DNA of 33,694 bases from positions 1 through 33,694 of the forward strand of contig DATJJY010000005.1 of NCBI GenBank assembly GCA_035491895.1, in the 5' to 3' direction. Positions 1 to 7,839 of the stretch are shown piece after piece. A model generated the notes under the pieces. That model saw only the letters and a list, made by a program, of their open reading frames with translations, did no database searches and had not been told where the DNA came from. The position numbers were made by a program, and so were the translations under genes. Source of the DNA: DASTHG01 sp035491895 (GTDB lineage: Bacteria; Gemmatimonadota; Gemmatimonadetes; Gemmatimonadales; GWC2-71-9). How positions within the stretch are numbered: position 1 is the stretch's first letter; each line of letters begins with the position of its first letter.

Positions 1-2
1 AC

Positions 3-1556
3 CAAGCAAACGAGGCCAGCCGGACCAAGAGCGCATTCCTTGCCAACATGAGCCATGAGCTGAGAACTCCGCTCAATGCCATCATCGGCTACAGCGAGTT
101 CCTCAAGGAGGAAGCACAGGACCTGAACCTGAATGAATTCCTGACCGACCTCGACCGGATCGAGAGCGCCGGACGGCACCTCCTCGGCGTCATCAACGAC
201 GTCCTCGACCTCTCGAAGGTCGAAGCTGGCAAGATGGATGTCTACCTCGAAGACGTCGACATCAGGGCCCTGATCGGCGAGGTCGAAGCCATCATCAGAC
301 CGTTGGTGGCCAAGAACAACAATCAGCTGACGGTGGCCTGCTCGCCAGACATCGGCTGGATGCGCTCCGACCGGACCAAGGTCAAGCAGAGCCTGTTGAA
401 CCTGCTGAGCAACAGCAGCAAGTTCACCACCGACGGCCGCTTGGCGCTGGAGGTCTCGCGGATCGCGACGCAAGATGGCTCCAGCGTCCGCTTCCGCGTC
501 AGCGATACCGGCATTGGCATGACTCCGACGCAGGTGGCCAAGCTTTTCCAGGCCTTCATCCAAGCCGACACGACGACGACCAAGCAGTTCGGCGGCACCG
601 GCCTGGGCCTTGCCATCACCAAGCACTTTTGCGTCGTATTGGGCGGCGATGTGACGGTCGAAAGCGAGCTCGGCAAGGGTTCGTGCTTCACCATCACGCT
701 GCCCGACCGGGCGAGCCCGATTGCCGAGACGCCGATGCCGGCCCGGGTCTCCGACGTCGCCAGCGGGGCGTCGACTGTCCTGGTGGTCGACGACGATCCG
801 GCGGCGCTTGACCTCCTCAACATCATGCTCAGCAAGGAGGGCTACCGCGTGGTCGTGGCGCGTACCGGCGAAGAGGCTCTCGAGCAGGCGCGGCTGCACC
901 GCCCTCAGGCCATAACGCTCGACATCATGATGCCCCGGCGCGACGGTTGGGCGGTGCTCGCGACGCTCAAGGCCGACCCGGAGCTTCGCGACATCCCGGT
1001 GGTCGTCGTGACCGTGCTCAAGGATCGCGGACTGGCATTCACGCTCGGCGCTTCCGAGCTGATGACCAAGCCCGTCGACCGTGCCGGCTTGGTAGCGACA
1101 TTGCGTCAGTATTGCCCCGACCCGCGTGCGGGACCGATCCTGCTGGTCGAGGACGACCCCGCAGCGCGGGAGGCGACCAGTCGCATCCTCGAAAAGCTGG
1201 AATTCGCGGTCGGCGAAGCGGGAAATGGCAGAGAGGCTTTGCGCTGGCTGGATGGGCATGCCAAGCCGGGGTTGATCCTGCTCGACCTGATGATGCCGGA
1301 GATGGATGGCTTCGCCTTCATCGAAGCATTGCAGGGCCGTCCGGCATTGCAGGATGTTCCGGTCGTCGTGCTGACGGCCAAGGAGCTGACGGCTGAGGAG
1401 AAGCAGATGCTGTCGGGCCGGACCCAGCAGATCATGGCCAAGCAGGACACCACCAGCGTCGATCTGGCTGCAGCGGTCCGGCGGTGCATCCGGCAGCAGC
1501 CGGTGGCCGAATTGGCGACGGCTCGTATCGGACGATCGGGCGCCGCGGGAGCGTGA
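3..1556 (+). CDS. Hybrid sensor histidine kinase with two C-terminal receiver domains (5' partial)
   Basis: The reading frame is open at the left edge of the window, so the N-terminal sensory part is missing. Visible part, numbered from the Met at position 48: HisKA dimerisation/phosphoacceptor segment (MSHELRTPLN, His3), then a HATPase_c domain with N box (Asn118/Asn122), G1 box DTGIG (Asp153) and G2 box GGTGLG (182-187). It is followed by two receiver domains, about 243-356 (phosphoacceptor Asp292, Lys341) and about 363-480 (Asp413). The family autophosphorylates on His and relays to Asp. The second receiver has KQ rather than the usual KP after its conserved Lys465. The gene ends 2 bp before a single-domain response regulator, with its ribosome site inside this gene, so the two are probably co-transcribed. 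The signal sensed and membrane topology cannot be judged from this fragment. Confidence 0.93.
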   Translation, partial: QANEASRTKSAFLANMSHELRTPLNAIIGYSEFLKEEAQDLNLNEFLTDLDRIESAGRHLLGVINDVLDLSKVEAGKMDVYLEDVDIRALIGEVEAIIRPLVAKNNNQLTVACSPDIGWMRSDRTKVKQSLLNLLSNSSKFTTDGRLALEVSRIATQDGSSVRFRVSDTGIGMTPTQVAKLFQAFIQADTTTTKQFGGTGLGLAITKHFCVVLGGDVTVESELGKGSCFTITLPDRASPIAETPMPARVSDVASGASTVLVVDDDPAALDLLNIMLSKEGYRVVVARTGEEALEQARLHRPQAITLDIMMPRRDGWAVLATLKADPELRDIPVVVVTVLKDRGLAFTLGASELMTKPVDRAGLVATLRQYCPDPRAGPILLVEDDPAAREATSRILEKLEFAVGEAGNGREALRWLDGHAKPGLILLDLMMPEMDGFAFIEALQGRPALQDVPVVVLTAKELTAEEKQMLSGRTQQIMAKQDTTSVDLAAAVRRCIRQQPVAELATARIGRSGAAGA

Positions 1557-1558
1557 AG

Positions 1559-1930
1559 ATGTCGAAGGTCCTGTTGGTCGAAGACAACGAGATGAATCGC
1601 GACATGCTGTCGCGACGCCTGCAGCGGAAAGGGTACGAGGTGACGATGGCGGTGGACGGCCGCCAGGGCGTCGAAATGGCGCGGTCCGGCGGCTACGACC
1701 TCATTCTCATGGACATGAGCCTTCCGGAAATCGACGGCTGGGAAGCGACGCGCCAGCTCCGGGCGGCTCCCGAGACGAAGGTCGTGCCGATCATCGGGCT
1801 GACGGCGCATGCGATGGCGGGGGATCGCGAGAAGGCGCTGGAAGCGGGATGCAACGACTACGATACGAAGCCGGTCGAGCTCCCCCGCCTGCTCGGCAAG
1901 ATCGAAGCGCTGTTGGGTGGGGTCAAGTGA
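1559..1930 (+). CDS. Single-domain (DivK/CheY-like) response regulator
   Basis: A 123-residue stand-alone receiver domain. The acidic pair is Glu8-Asp9 (LLVEDNE), the phosphoacceptor is Asp52 (MDMSLPEIDG), the switch Thr is Thr82 and the conserved Lys is Lys104 (DTKP). There is no output domain, so it should act as a phosphate shuttle or by protein contact, as DivK/CheY-type regulators do. The ATG at 1559 is preceded by GGGAG at 1547-1551, a well-placed ribosome binding site; a longer in-frame start at 1484 would overlap the kinase gene by 73 bp and is less likely. Its stop overlaps the GTG start of the next gene (GTGA, 4 bp), implying translational coupling. Likely donor or acceptor partners are the hybrid kinase upstream and the fusion kinase downstream. 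Confidence 0.92.
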   Translation: MSKVLLVEDNEMNRDMLSRRLQRKGYEVTMAVDGRQGVEMARSGGYDLILMDMSLPEIDGWEATRQLRAAPETKVVPIIGLTAHAMAGDREKALEAGCNDYDTKPVELPRLLGKIEALLGGVK

Positions 1931-3861
1931 ACACGACGCTGTCCGGAACCACCCTCACCGTCGAGGCGCAGGCACAACTCCGCCACGATCTGCGCACGCC
2001 GCTCAATCACATCATCGGCTACACGGAGATGTTGTTGGAGGACACGGGAGACGATGCGCCGGCGGGGCGGCGCGCGCGGCTGGAGCAGGCCCTCGCCGGG
2101 GCGCGCGTCGCGCTCGATCTGATCAATGCCGCACTCGGGTCGGCGCGCCGCATTGTGCCGGGCGACGTGGTGCGCCTGTACGAGTCACTGCAGGAGCCAC
2201 GCCGCTCGATCGTCGAGGCGGTTTCGGGACTGCTCCCCGAATCGGACGGCGACGGAGGGGGGGCGTTCAATGCCGATCTCAAGAAGATTCTGTCGGCTGC
2301 TGAACGACTCGCTCCCGAGCCAGCGCAAGCGGCGGGCGCCGCTTCCGCTGAGCCCACCGCGGCACCGCCGGCGGCTCCCGTTGACGCAACGCCGTCGCAG
2401 GCGCGGATCCTCATCGTGGACGACGGCGCCGAGAACCGCGAGGTGCTGCGCCGCCGGCTCGAGCGGGAGGGGCACGCCGTGGAAACGGCCGAGAACGGCC
2501 GTCGCGCCCTGGAGCTCGTGGCGGAGCGGCCCTACGACCTCGTGCTGCTCGACGTCCTGATGCCCGAGCTCGACGGCTATGCGGTGCTCGATGCGCTCAA
2601 GGGGTCGCCGGCGACGCGGGACATCCCGGTGATCATGATTTCGGCGCTGGACGAGCTGGAGGGGATCGTGCGCTGCATCGAGCGGGGAGCGGAAGACTAC
2701 CTCCACAAGCCGTTCGATCCGGTGCTGTTGCGCGCGCGGATCAACGCGTCGCTCGACAAGAAACGAATGCGCGACCAGGAGGTCGAGTACCTCCGCGAGG
2801 TCAACCGCGTCATCGAGGCGGCGTCGGCGGTCGAGGGAGGCCACTATCGTCCCGGTGCGCTCGCCGAGGTGACGCGCCGCGACGACGAGCTGGGGCATCT
2901 CGCCCGGGTGTTCGACAGCATGGCACAGCAGATCAAGGCGCGCGAGGAGCGCTTGCGCGACCGCGTGCGCGATTTGCGACAGGAGATCGAGTGGGCGCGG
3001 CGCGATTCCAAGGAAGCGGACAGCGCCCTCGACGGCGGCAACCTGCGGAGCGGAGACAACTTCGCCCAGCGCTACGAAATCATCGCCGTGATGGGGCGCG
3101 GCGGCATGGGGACGGTGTACCGGGCCAAGGACCTCGAGCTGGAAGAGGAGGTCGCGATCAAGACGCTGCGGCCCGAGTTCGTGTCGGACAAGACGCTGCT
3201 CGCCAGGTTCAAGGACGAGATTCGCCTGGCGCGCCGCCTGTCGGATGCGAGCATCGTCCGCACGCACGACTTCGGCGAATGGTCCGGCGTGTGCTTCCTG
3301 ACGATGGAGTGCGTCCAGGGCATCACGATCCGCGAGCTGATCGATACACGCGGACGGCTGGGCGTCTCGGCGACGCTCGCCATCGCCACGCAGCTGGCGC
3401 ATTCGCTCGCCGTGGCGCACGCGCACGGCGTGATTCACCGCGACATCAAACCCCAGAACCTGCTGGTCGACGAAGCGGGCGTTCTGAAGGTGATGGACTT
3501 CGGCGTGGCACGCCTGGCGGAGCGCTCCACGGCGAACACCGAGGCCGGCCTCGTCATCGGGACGCCGGCCTACATGCCGCCGGAACAGCTCATGGGGGAG
3601 CCGGTCGACGCCCGCAGCGATTTGTACGCCGCGGGCGTCGTGCTGTACGAGTGCCTCACCGGCCAGTTGCCGTTCCAGGCGGGGTCGGTGATTTCGCTCG
3701 TGGCGAAGCTGCTCAAGGAAGAGCCACGCCCGCCACACGACGTGAACCAGGAAATCCCGCCGGCGCTGTCCGCGCTGGTGCTCCGGCTGCTCGCGAAACG
3801 TCCGGAAGACCGCGTCCAGACCGCCGTCGAGCTGGGGCTTCAGCTCGCGGCTCTCTGCTAG
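1927..3861 (+). CDS. DHp-like / receiver / HAMP-like / Ser-Thr protein kinase fusion protein
   Basis: A 644-residue protein starting at a GTG that overlaps the previous stop (GTGA). Domains in order: a HisKA-like segment (about 12-70) with His20 in RHDLRTPLNHIIGY; a Pro/Ala linker; a receiver (about 159-278; Asp165-Asp166, phosphoacceptor Asp209, Lys261); a HAMP-like or coiled segment (about 287-355); and a Hanks-type Ser/Thr kinase (about 383-640). The kinase has glycine loop GRGGMG (390-395), Lys412, Glu431, HRD 504-506, DFG 524-526 and PPE 551-553, so it looks catalytically complete. No HATPase domain is present, so His20 cannot be phosphorylated in cis by a standard histidine kinase module. 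No transmembrane segment is evident; the protein is probably cytoplasmic. Inference: it converts phosphorelay state from the upstream kinase and regulator into Ser/Thr phosphorylation. Confidence 0.9.
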   Translation: MNTTLSGTTLTVEAQAQLRHDLRTPLNHIIGYTEMLLEDTGDDAPAGRRARLEQALAGARVALDLINAALGSARRIVPGDVVRLYESLQEPRRSIVEAVSGLLPESDGDGGGAFNADLKKILSAAERLAPEPAQAAGAASAEPTAAPPAAPVDATPSQARILIVDDGAENREVLRRRLEREGHAVETAENGRRALELVAERPYDLVLLDVLMPELDGYAVLDALKGSPATRDIPVIMISALDELEGIVRCIERGAEDYLHKPFDPVLLRARINASLDKKRMRDQEVEYLREVNRVIEAASAVEGGHYRPGALAEVTRRDDELGHLARVFDSMAQQIKAREERLRDRVRDLRQEIEWARRDSKEADSALDGGNLRSGDNFAQRYEIIAVMGRGGMGTVYRAKDLELEEEVAIKTLRPEFVSDKTLLARFKDEIRLARRLSDASIVRTHDFGEWSGVCFLTMECVQGITIRELIDTRGRLGVSATLAIATQLAHSLAVAHAHGVIHRDIKPQNLLVDEAGVLKVMDFGVARLAERSTANTEAGLVIGTPAYMPPEQLMGEPVDARSDLYAAGVVLYECLTGQLPFQAGSVISLVAKLLKEEPRPPHDVNQEIPPALSALVLRLLAKRPEDRVQTAVELGLQLAALC

Positions 3862-3870
3862 AGGGGACCG

Positions 3871-4761
3871 ATGAAGCGATTGCTCGCCGTACCGCTGCTG
3901 TGTGTCGCCGCCACCGCCGCCGGGGCGCAGCATCTCGACTCGCTGCGCTCCGCCATCGCCGCCCGGATCGCCCAGGCCCCGGCGCAGGCCGTGGGCGTGT
4001 ATTTCCACGATCTCGGCAGCGGCGACACGCTGCTCGTCGGGGCGAACATGCGGTTCCACGCCGCGAGCACGATGAAGGTTCCCGTGATGATTCAGCTGTT
4101 CCGCGACCGCGACGCGGGAAAGCTCACCCTCGACGACAGCGTCCCGATCACGAACGATTTCCGCTCCATCCTCGACGGCTCACCGTATCAGCTCGACAAG
4201 GCGGACGATTCCGATTCGTCGCTGTACGACCTGGTGGGACAGAAACGCACGATCCGGCAGCTCGTCGAGCTGATGGAGACGGTGTCCTCCAACCTCGCGA
4301 CCAACCTGCTGATCGCCCTGGTGGAAGCCAAACGCGCCAACACCACCGCCCGCTCCCTCGGCGCCGATTCGATCCTCGTGCTGCGGGGAGTGGAAGACGG
4401 CAAGGCATATCGGGCGGGGATGAACAACACCACAACGGCGCGGGATCTGGGGATGCTGCTCACGGCGCTGGCGCAGTATCGCGCCGCGTCACCCGCCGCC
4501 TGCCGGGAGATGCTCGACATCCTCGGCCGGCAGCACTTCACGGAAGGGATTCCGGCAGGACTTCCCGCGGGGACCCGGGTGGAGCACAAGACGGGGTGGA
4601 TCGGCAGCGTCGTGTATCATGATGCCGGGATCGTGCGCCCCACCGGGCGGGCGCCCTACGTGCTCGTCGTGCTGACCGGCGGGATCAAGGACGACAGCGT
4701 CGCCTACGCGCTGGTCCGGGACATCTCGCACCAGGTCTACTCGGCCGTCCGCGGTCGCTAG
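3871..4761 (+). CDS. Secreted class A beta-lactamase-like serine hydrolase
   Basis: A 296-residue protein with a Sec signal peptide (about 1-19, ending AGAQ). It has the three motifs of the penicillin-recognising serine hydrolase fold: S66-T-M-K69, S139-S-N141 and K240-T-G242. The length matches class A beta-lactamases. The region where class A enzymes carry the deacylating Glu (ExxLN) reads GVEDGKAYRAGMNN; Glu175 is a candidate but the spacing is not canonical. Real beta-lactam hydrolysis is therefore uncertain, and a peptidoglycan-related peptidase or esterase role is equally possible. The start is supported by GAGGGG at 3861-3866. It begins 9 bp after the fusion kinase gene in the same direction, so it may be part of the signalling operon's output. 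A strong hairpin follows at 4782-4805. Confidence 0.85.
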   Translation: MKRLLAVPLLCVAATAAGAQHLDSLRSAIAARIAQAPAQAVGVYFHDLGSGDTLLVGANMRFHAASTMKVPVMIQLFRDRDAGKLTLDDSVPITNDFRSILDGSPYQLDKADDSDSSLYDLVGQKRTIRQLVELMETVSSNLATNLLIALVEAKRANTTARSLGADSILVLRGVEDGKAYRAGMNNTTTARDLGMLLTALAQYRAASPAACREMLDILGRQHFTEGIPAGLPAGTRVEHKTGWIGSVVYHDAGIVRPTGRAPYVLVVLTGGIKDDSVAYALVRDISHQVYSAVRGR

Positions 4762-4781
4762 GAAACGTTGCTGAAGTGGCG

Positions 4782-4805
4782 GACGGCGGGGCCACCCCCG
4801 CCGTC
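4782..4805. terminator. Perfect hairpin between convergent genes
   Basis: GACGGCGGGG (4782-4791) pairs perfectly with CCCCGCCGTC (4796-4805) around a 4-base loop, in the 51-bp gap between the convergent hydrolase (+, ends 4761) and esterase (-, ends 4813). There is no strong T run on either side, so it may be a Rho-independent terminator only in the loose sense, or an mRNA 3'-end stabiliser for both genes. Confidence 0.6.
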
Positions 4806-4812
4806 TCGCCCC

Positions 4813-6516
4813 TCAGTATTTCCAGCTCTTCGTGTCGACTCCACGCGGCGCACTGCGCGTTACCTGCGCCGCCATCTCCCGCACGAGCTCGGCGCGCGTG
4901 GCGTGCTGCCAGCCGTGGCCCTTCTCCGGTCGGCCGAAGTTGAATGTCGCCTGCGCACGCGGCTCGAGGATTCGATCGAGAAACTCCTGCAGGTCGTACA
5001 CCGCCAGGTTGAGGTAGAAGTTGTCCATGTCGCCGACGTCGACGTGGATCTTCCCCACGAGCTGTGGGCCGATCTTCGCCCAGTTCTGGGCCAGGTAGTA
5101 GCGCAGGTCGTAGCCGTGATCGCGCATATACAGCGCCACGTCGTGATCGATGTGGCCGGTGCGCTTGTTCCACAGCGGCTTCGGGTAGCCGTCCTCGCCC
5201 ACCGGTCCGTACACCGCCTCCCACGCCTCGAGCTGATCGGCCGAGCGGCCGTGGCTGCCGAGCACCTCTTCCCACTGGCTGTACTGCCGCTCGGAGAGCA
5301 GCGGCTGTCCATCGGTGCCGCGCATGATGAAGCGCTCCGGATGGCGCCACTCCGTCGACGGCTGGAGGAACAACCCGCCCATGCTCTGAAACACGAACGC
5401 ACTCGAGTCGGCGTAGGCGTCGACCATGTCGTAATGCCGGAAATCGACCGGGTCGGGATAGAGCGTCCAGGTGCCGCCGAAAAAGTCGGGATGGTAGACC
5501 TGAAGCGCGAGCGATTCCCAACCACCCGTCGATCCGCCGGTGAGTACGCGCGCATACGGCTGCGCGATCATGCGAAAGTGCGACTCGAGATACGGAATCA
5601 GCTCCGTCATGATTGCGTCGCCGTAGGGGCCGTTGTTCGCGGAATTCACCGCATACGAGTCGTCGAAATAGGGCGTCGGGTGCTGGAACGTCACGGCGAT
5701 GAAGCGAGGGAACCCGGGTGCCACCCAGGCGTGATACAGCTCGGGGCTCGTCTCGAGGTTGTAATTCTTCATCGCGTCCCGGATGTTCGCGGGCCACGGC
5801 GTCGTGTCTTCAGTGAAACCGAGCGGCGCGTCGAGCCCGAAGTGTCCCTGCTCGAAGATGACGGGATACTTAATGGTGGGATGGGCGTCGTAGTCCTTCG
5901 GGAGCAGCACGACGGCGCCGAGGAAGACCGGGTGCCCCCAGAAGCGGGTGAGCACGTCGCTCTGGATGCGGATGCGCCTGACCCATTTGGTGTCGGCGGC
6001 CAGCGCCCGCGGCGGGATCGTCTTCGTCAGAGACAGCGACACCGCGGTCGGTGTCGCCGGATCGAGATGGACCTTTACGACGCTCGAATAGAGATTGCCG
6101 GGCGACGTGTTGAACTGCTGGCCTTCCCACTGATCCCAATGCACCCAGAGGGTGTGTCCGTCGGCGCGGTGGACCTCGGTATACACGTTGATCAGCGCCT
6201 GCACGTAGTAATCGCCCACCGGGACGTCCTTCAGGCTCCGGAATGGAAATCCCAGCGTCGTGTCGCCGATCGTCGCCGTGTCCCCGGGCTTCAGCGCCGT
6301 CACATCCACGCCGAAGAGCGGGATGCCGCGTTCGAAGGGATGCACGCCGATGCGCGGGTCGGGAGTCGAATCATGGCTCAGGAAGAGAAACACCCGTCCG
6401 GTGATCGGCTCGGGGTGCGCCGACGCCGGGAAGGAAATGGAAAACCGCGCCTGAGCAGGCGCGGTGGATGCGGCAGCGAGGCCGAGGGCTAGGCCCAAGC
6501 ACAGGCTACGAGACAC
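4813..6516 (-). CDS. Secreted alpha/beta-hydrolase, esterase-D / enterochelin-esterase-like
   Basis: A 567-residue protein with a Sec signal peptide (about 1-23, ending APAQA). The N-terminal part (about 25-190) looks like a beta-rich accessory domain. The C-terminal part is a putative esterase: nucleophile elbow TGGSTGGWES with Ser329, acidic candidates in DVGDMDN (Asp493-Asp498) and His534 or His538 in KGHGWQH near the C-terminus. This order (Ser, Asp, His) is standard for the fold. The substrate is not known. It starts with an ATG at 6516 that lies inside the 3' end of the VWA gene (11-bp overlap), so it is probably translated from the same message. There is no sign of truncation. Confidence 0.8.
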   Translation of the reverse strand: MSRSLCLGLALGLAAASTAPAQARFSISFPASAHPEPITGRVFLFLSHDSTPDPRIGVHPFERGIPLFGVDVTALKPGDTATIGDTTLGFPFRSLKDVPVGDYYVQALINVYTEVHRADGHTLWVHWDQWEGQQFNTSPGNLYSSVVKVHLDPATPTAVSLSLTKTIPPRALAADTKWVRRIRIQSDVLTRFWGHPVFLGAVVLLPKDYDAHPTIKYPVIFEQGHFGLDAPLGFTEDTTPWPANIRDAMKNYNLETSPELYHAWVAPGFPRFIAVTFQHPTPYFDDSYAVNSANNGPYGDAIMTELIPYLESHFRMIAQPYARVLTGGSTGGWESLALQVYHPDFFGGTWTLYPDPVDFRHYDMVDAYADSSAFVFQSMGGLFLQPSTEWRHPERFIMRGTDGQPLLSERQYSQWEEVLGSHGRSADQLEAWEAVYGPVGEDGYPKPLWNKRTGHIDHDVALYMRDHGYDLRYYLAQNWAKIGPQLVGKIHVDVGDMDNFYLNLAVYDLQEFLDRILEPRAQATFNFGRPEKGHGWQHATRAELVREMAAQVTRSAPRGVDTKSWKY

Positions 6517-7804
6517 GTCGCGTCTTCCTCCGCATGAAGTCCATGAGGATGAACTGTCCCAGCGTCATCGTGTTCGTGAAGTACGCTTTGCCGCGACAGA
6601 TCGCGCTGACGGTCTTGACGAACTCCACGAGGCTGCGGTCGCGGGCGAGCATGAACGTGTTGATCAGAATGCCGCCGCGGCGGCATTCGGCGACCTCGCG
6701 ATAGGTCTGCTTCAGGATCTGGGGATCGAGGCCCATCGAGTTGACGTAGATCCGCCCGTCGGGGAGGGTCAGCGCCGAGGGCTTGCCGTCGGTGATCATG
6801 ATGATCTGACGCATGTCCTTGCGCTGCGCGAGCAGGATGCGGCGCGCCAGTTTGAGCCCCTCGGCGGTGTTGGTGTGGTACGGCCCCACCTGGGCGTGCG
6901 CCAGCCGGGCGAGCGGGATCTCCTCGGCGGTGTCGTGAAACAGCACGACGCGGAGGCTGTCCCCCGGGAACTGCGTGCGGATCAGATGCGTCAACGCGAG
7001 CGCGACCTTCTTGGCGGGAGTGAAACGATCCTCGCCGTACAGGATCATCGAGTGGGAGCAGTCGAGCATCAGCACCGTCGCCGATGACGAGCGGTACTCC
7101 GCCTGATGCACCCGCAGGTCCTCGTATTCCAGATTGATCGGCACGCCGAGGCCCTCGCGCTCGATGGCCGAGGCGAGAGTGGCGTTCACGTCGAGATTCA
7201 AGGTGTCGCCGAACTCGTACGGCTTGCTCGCCGCCTCGGCTTCGATGCCGGTCGCGAGATGCTCCGTCTCGTGCGCTCCGAAGCTCGACTTCCCGATACT
7301 GCCGAGCAGGTGCTTCAGGGTCTTGTAGCCGAGAAAGTCGATGCCTTTCTCGGTGAGCGAGAATTGCACCTGCTGCGCCGCTTCGCGGGCCATGCCCCCG
7401 GGACCGAAGAGCGGCTGCTGGCCGGCCGGCAGCTTCGGCGCTTCGGCGACGTTGAGGTACCCCTCGTCCATCAGGCGTTGCACGATCTTGTCGAGCAGCT
7501 CACCGAGCTGCTGCTCGAGCTCCGCGTCGCGCGCCGGGTCGCCGGTGGATTCGCCCCGCAGCAGCTTCAGCATCTCGGCAGTGAGCTGCCCCGAGTCCAT
7601 CAGGGCCTGGAGGATGGCCTGGCGCAGCGCGTCGAGCGAGCGGTCGGGATCGTCGCCGCCGAACTCCCCCCAGAACGGGTGGGAGTAGGGGCCGCCTGCG
7701 AACCCCGACTGCAGCAGGAAGTCGGCGAGCTGGTCGAGCAGGCCCTGGAGATTGATCGTGTCGGCCAGCTCGGGGAGGTACTTCGCGTACGTCGTCGAGC
7801 GCAT
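6506..7804 (-). CDS. VWA-domain protein (CoxE/MoxR-partner type)
   Basis: A 432-residue protein without signal peptide or membrane segments. The N-terminal half is helical and acidic; the C-terminal half (about 240-420) is a von Willebrand A domain with an intact MIDAS start, D248-C-S250-H-S252, and a later TDGKPS segment carrying the conserved Asp. Such proteins usually work with a MoxR-type AAA+ ATPase as a metal-dependent chaperone or assembly pair; the likely partner here is the ATPase at 11879-13372. I chose the Met at 7804; a TTG at 7840 in the same frame would add an Arg-rich tail (MRRRRRAAR) read from a GC palindrome and is unlikely. The 3' end overlaps the esterase start by 11 bp. 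The upstream gene is divergent. Confidence 0.82.
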   Translation of the reverse strand: MRSTTYAKYLPELADTINLQGLLDQLADFLLQSGFAGGPYSHPFWGEFGGDDPDRSLDALRQAILQALMDSGQLTAEMLKLLRGESTGDPARDAELEQQLGELLDKIVQRLMDEGYLNVAEAPKLPAGQQPLFGPGGMAREAAQQVQFSLTEKGIDFLGYKTLKHLLGSIGKSSFGAHETEHLATGIEAEAASKPYEFGDTLNLDVNATLASAIEREGLGVPINLEYEDLRVHQAEYRSSSATVLMLDCSHSMILYGEDRFTPAKKVALALTHLIRTQFPGDSLRVVLFHDTAEEIPLARLAHAQVGPYHTNTAEGLKLARRILLAQRKDMRQIIMITDGKPSALTLPDGRIYVNSMGLDPQILKQTYREVAECRRGGILINTFMLARDRSLVEFVKTVSAICRGKAYFTNTMTLGQFILMDFMRRKTRRVS

Positions 7805-7822
7805 TTCTCGCAATCTCGCGGC

Positions 7823-7838
7823 GCGGCGGCGCCGCCGC
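7823..7838. repeat. 16-bp perfect GC palindrome in a divergent gap
   Basis: GCGGCGGC followed directly by GCCGCCGC forms a perfect 16-bp inverted repeat in the 35-bp space between the divergent VWA and MFS genes. It may be an operator, a hairpin in either 5' leader, or simply GC-rich codon-like sequence. No clear promoter is seen in this short gap. Confidence 0.5.
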
Positions 7839-7839
7839 A

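Noticed and set aside
2185..4059. Long open frame on the - strand (624 codons)
   Set aside because: It is antisense to the fusion kinase and hydrolase genes, is very rich in Arg, His and Gly, and shows no recognisable domain; typical of high-GC shadow frames.
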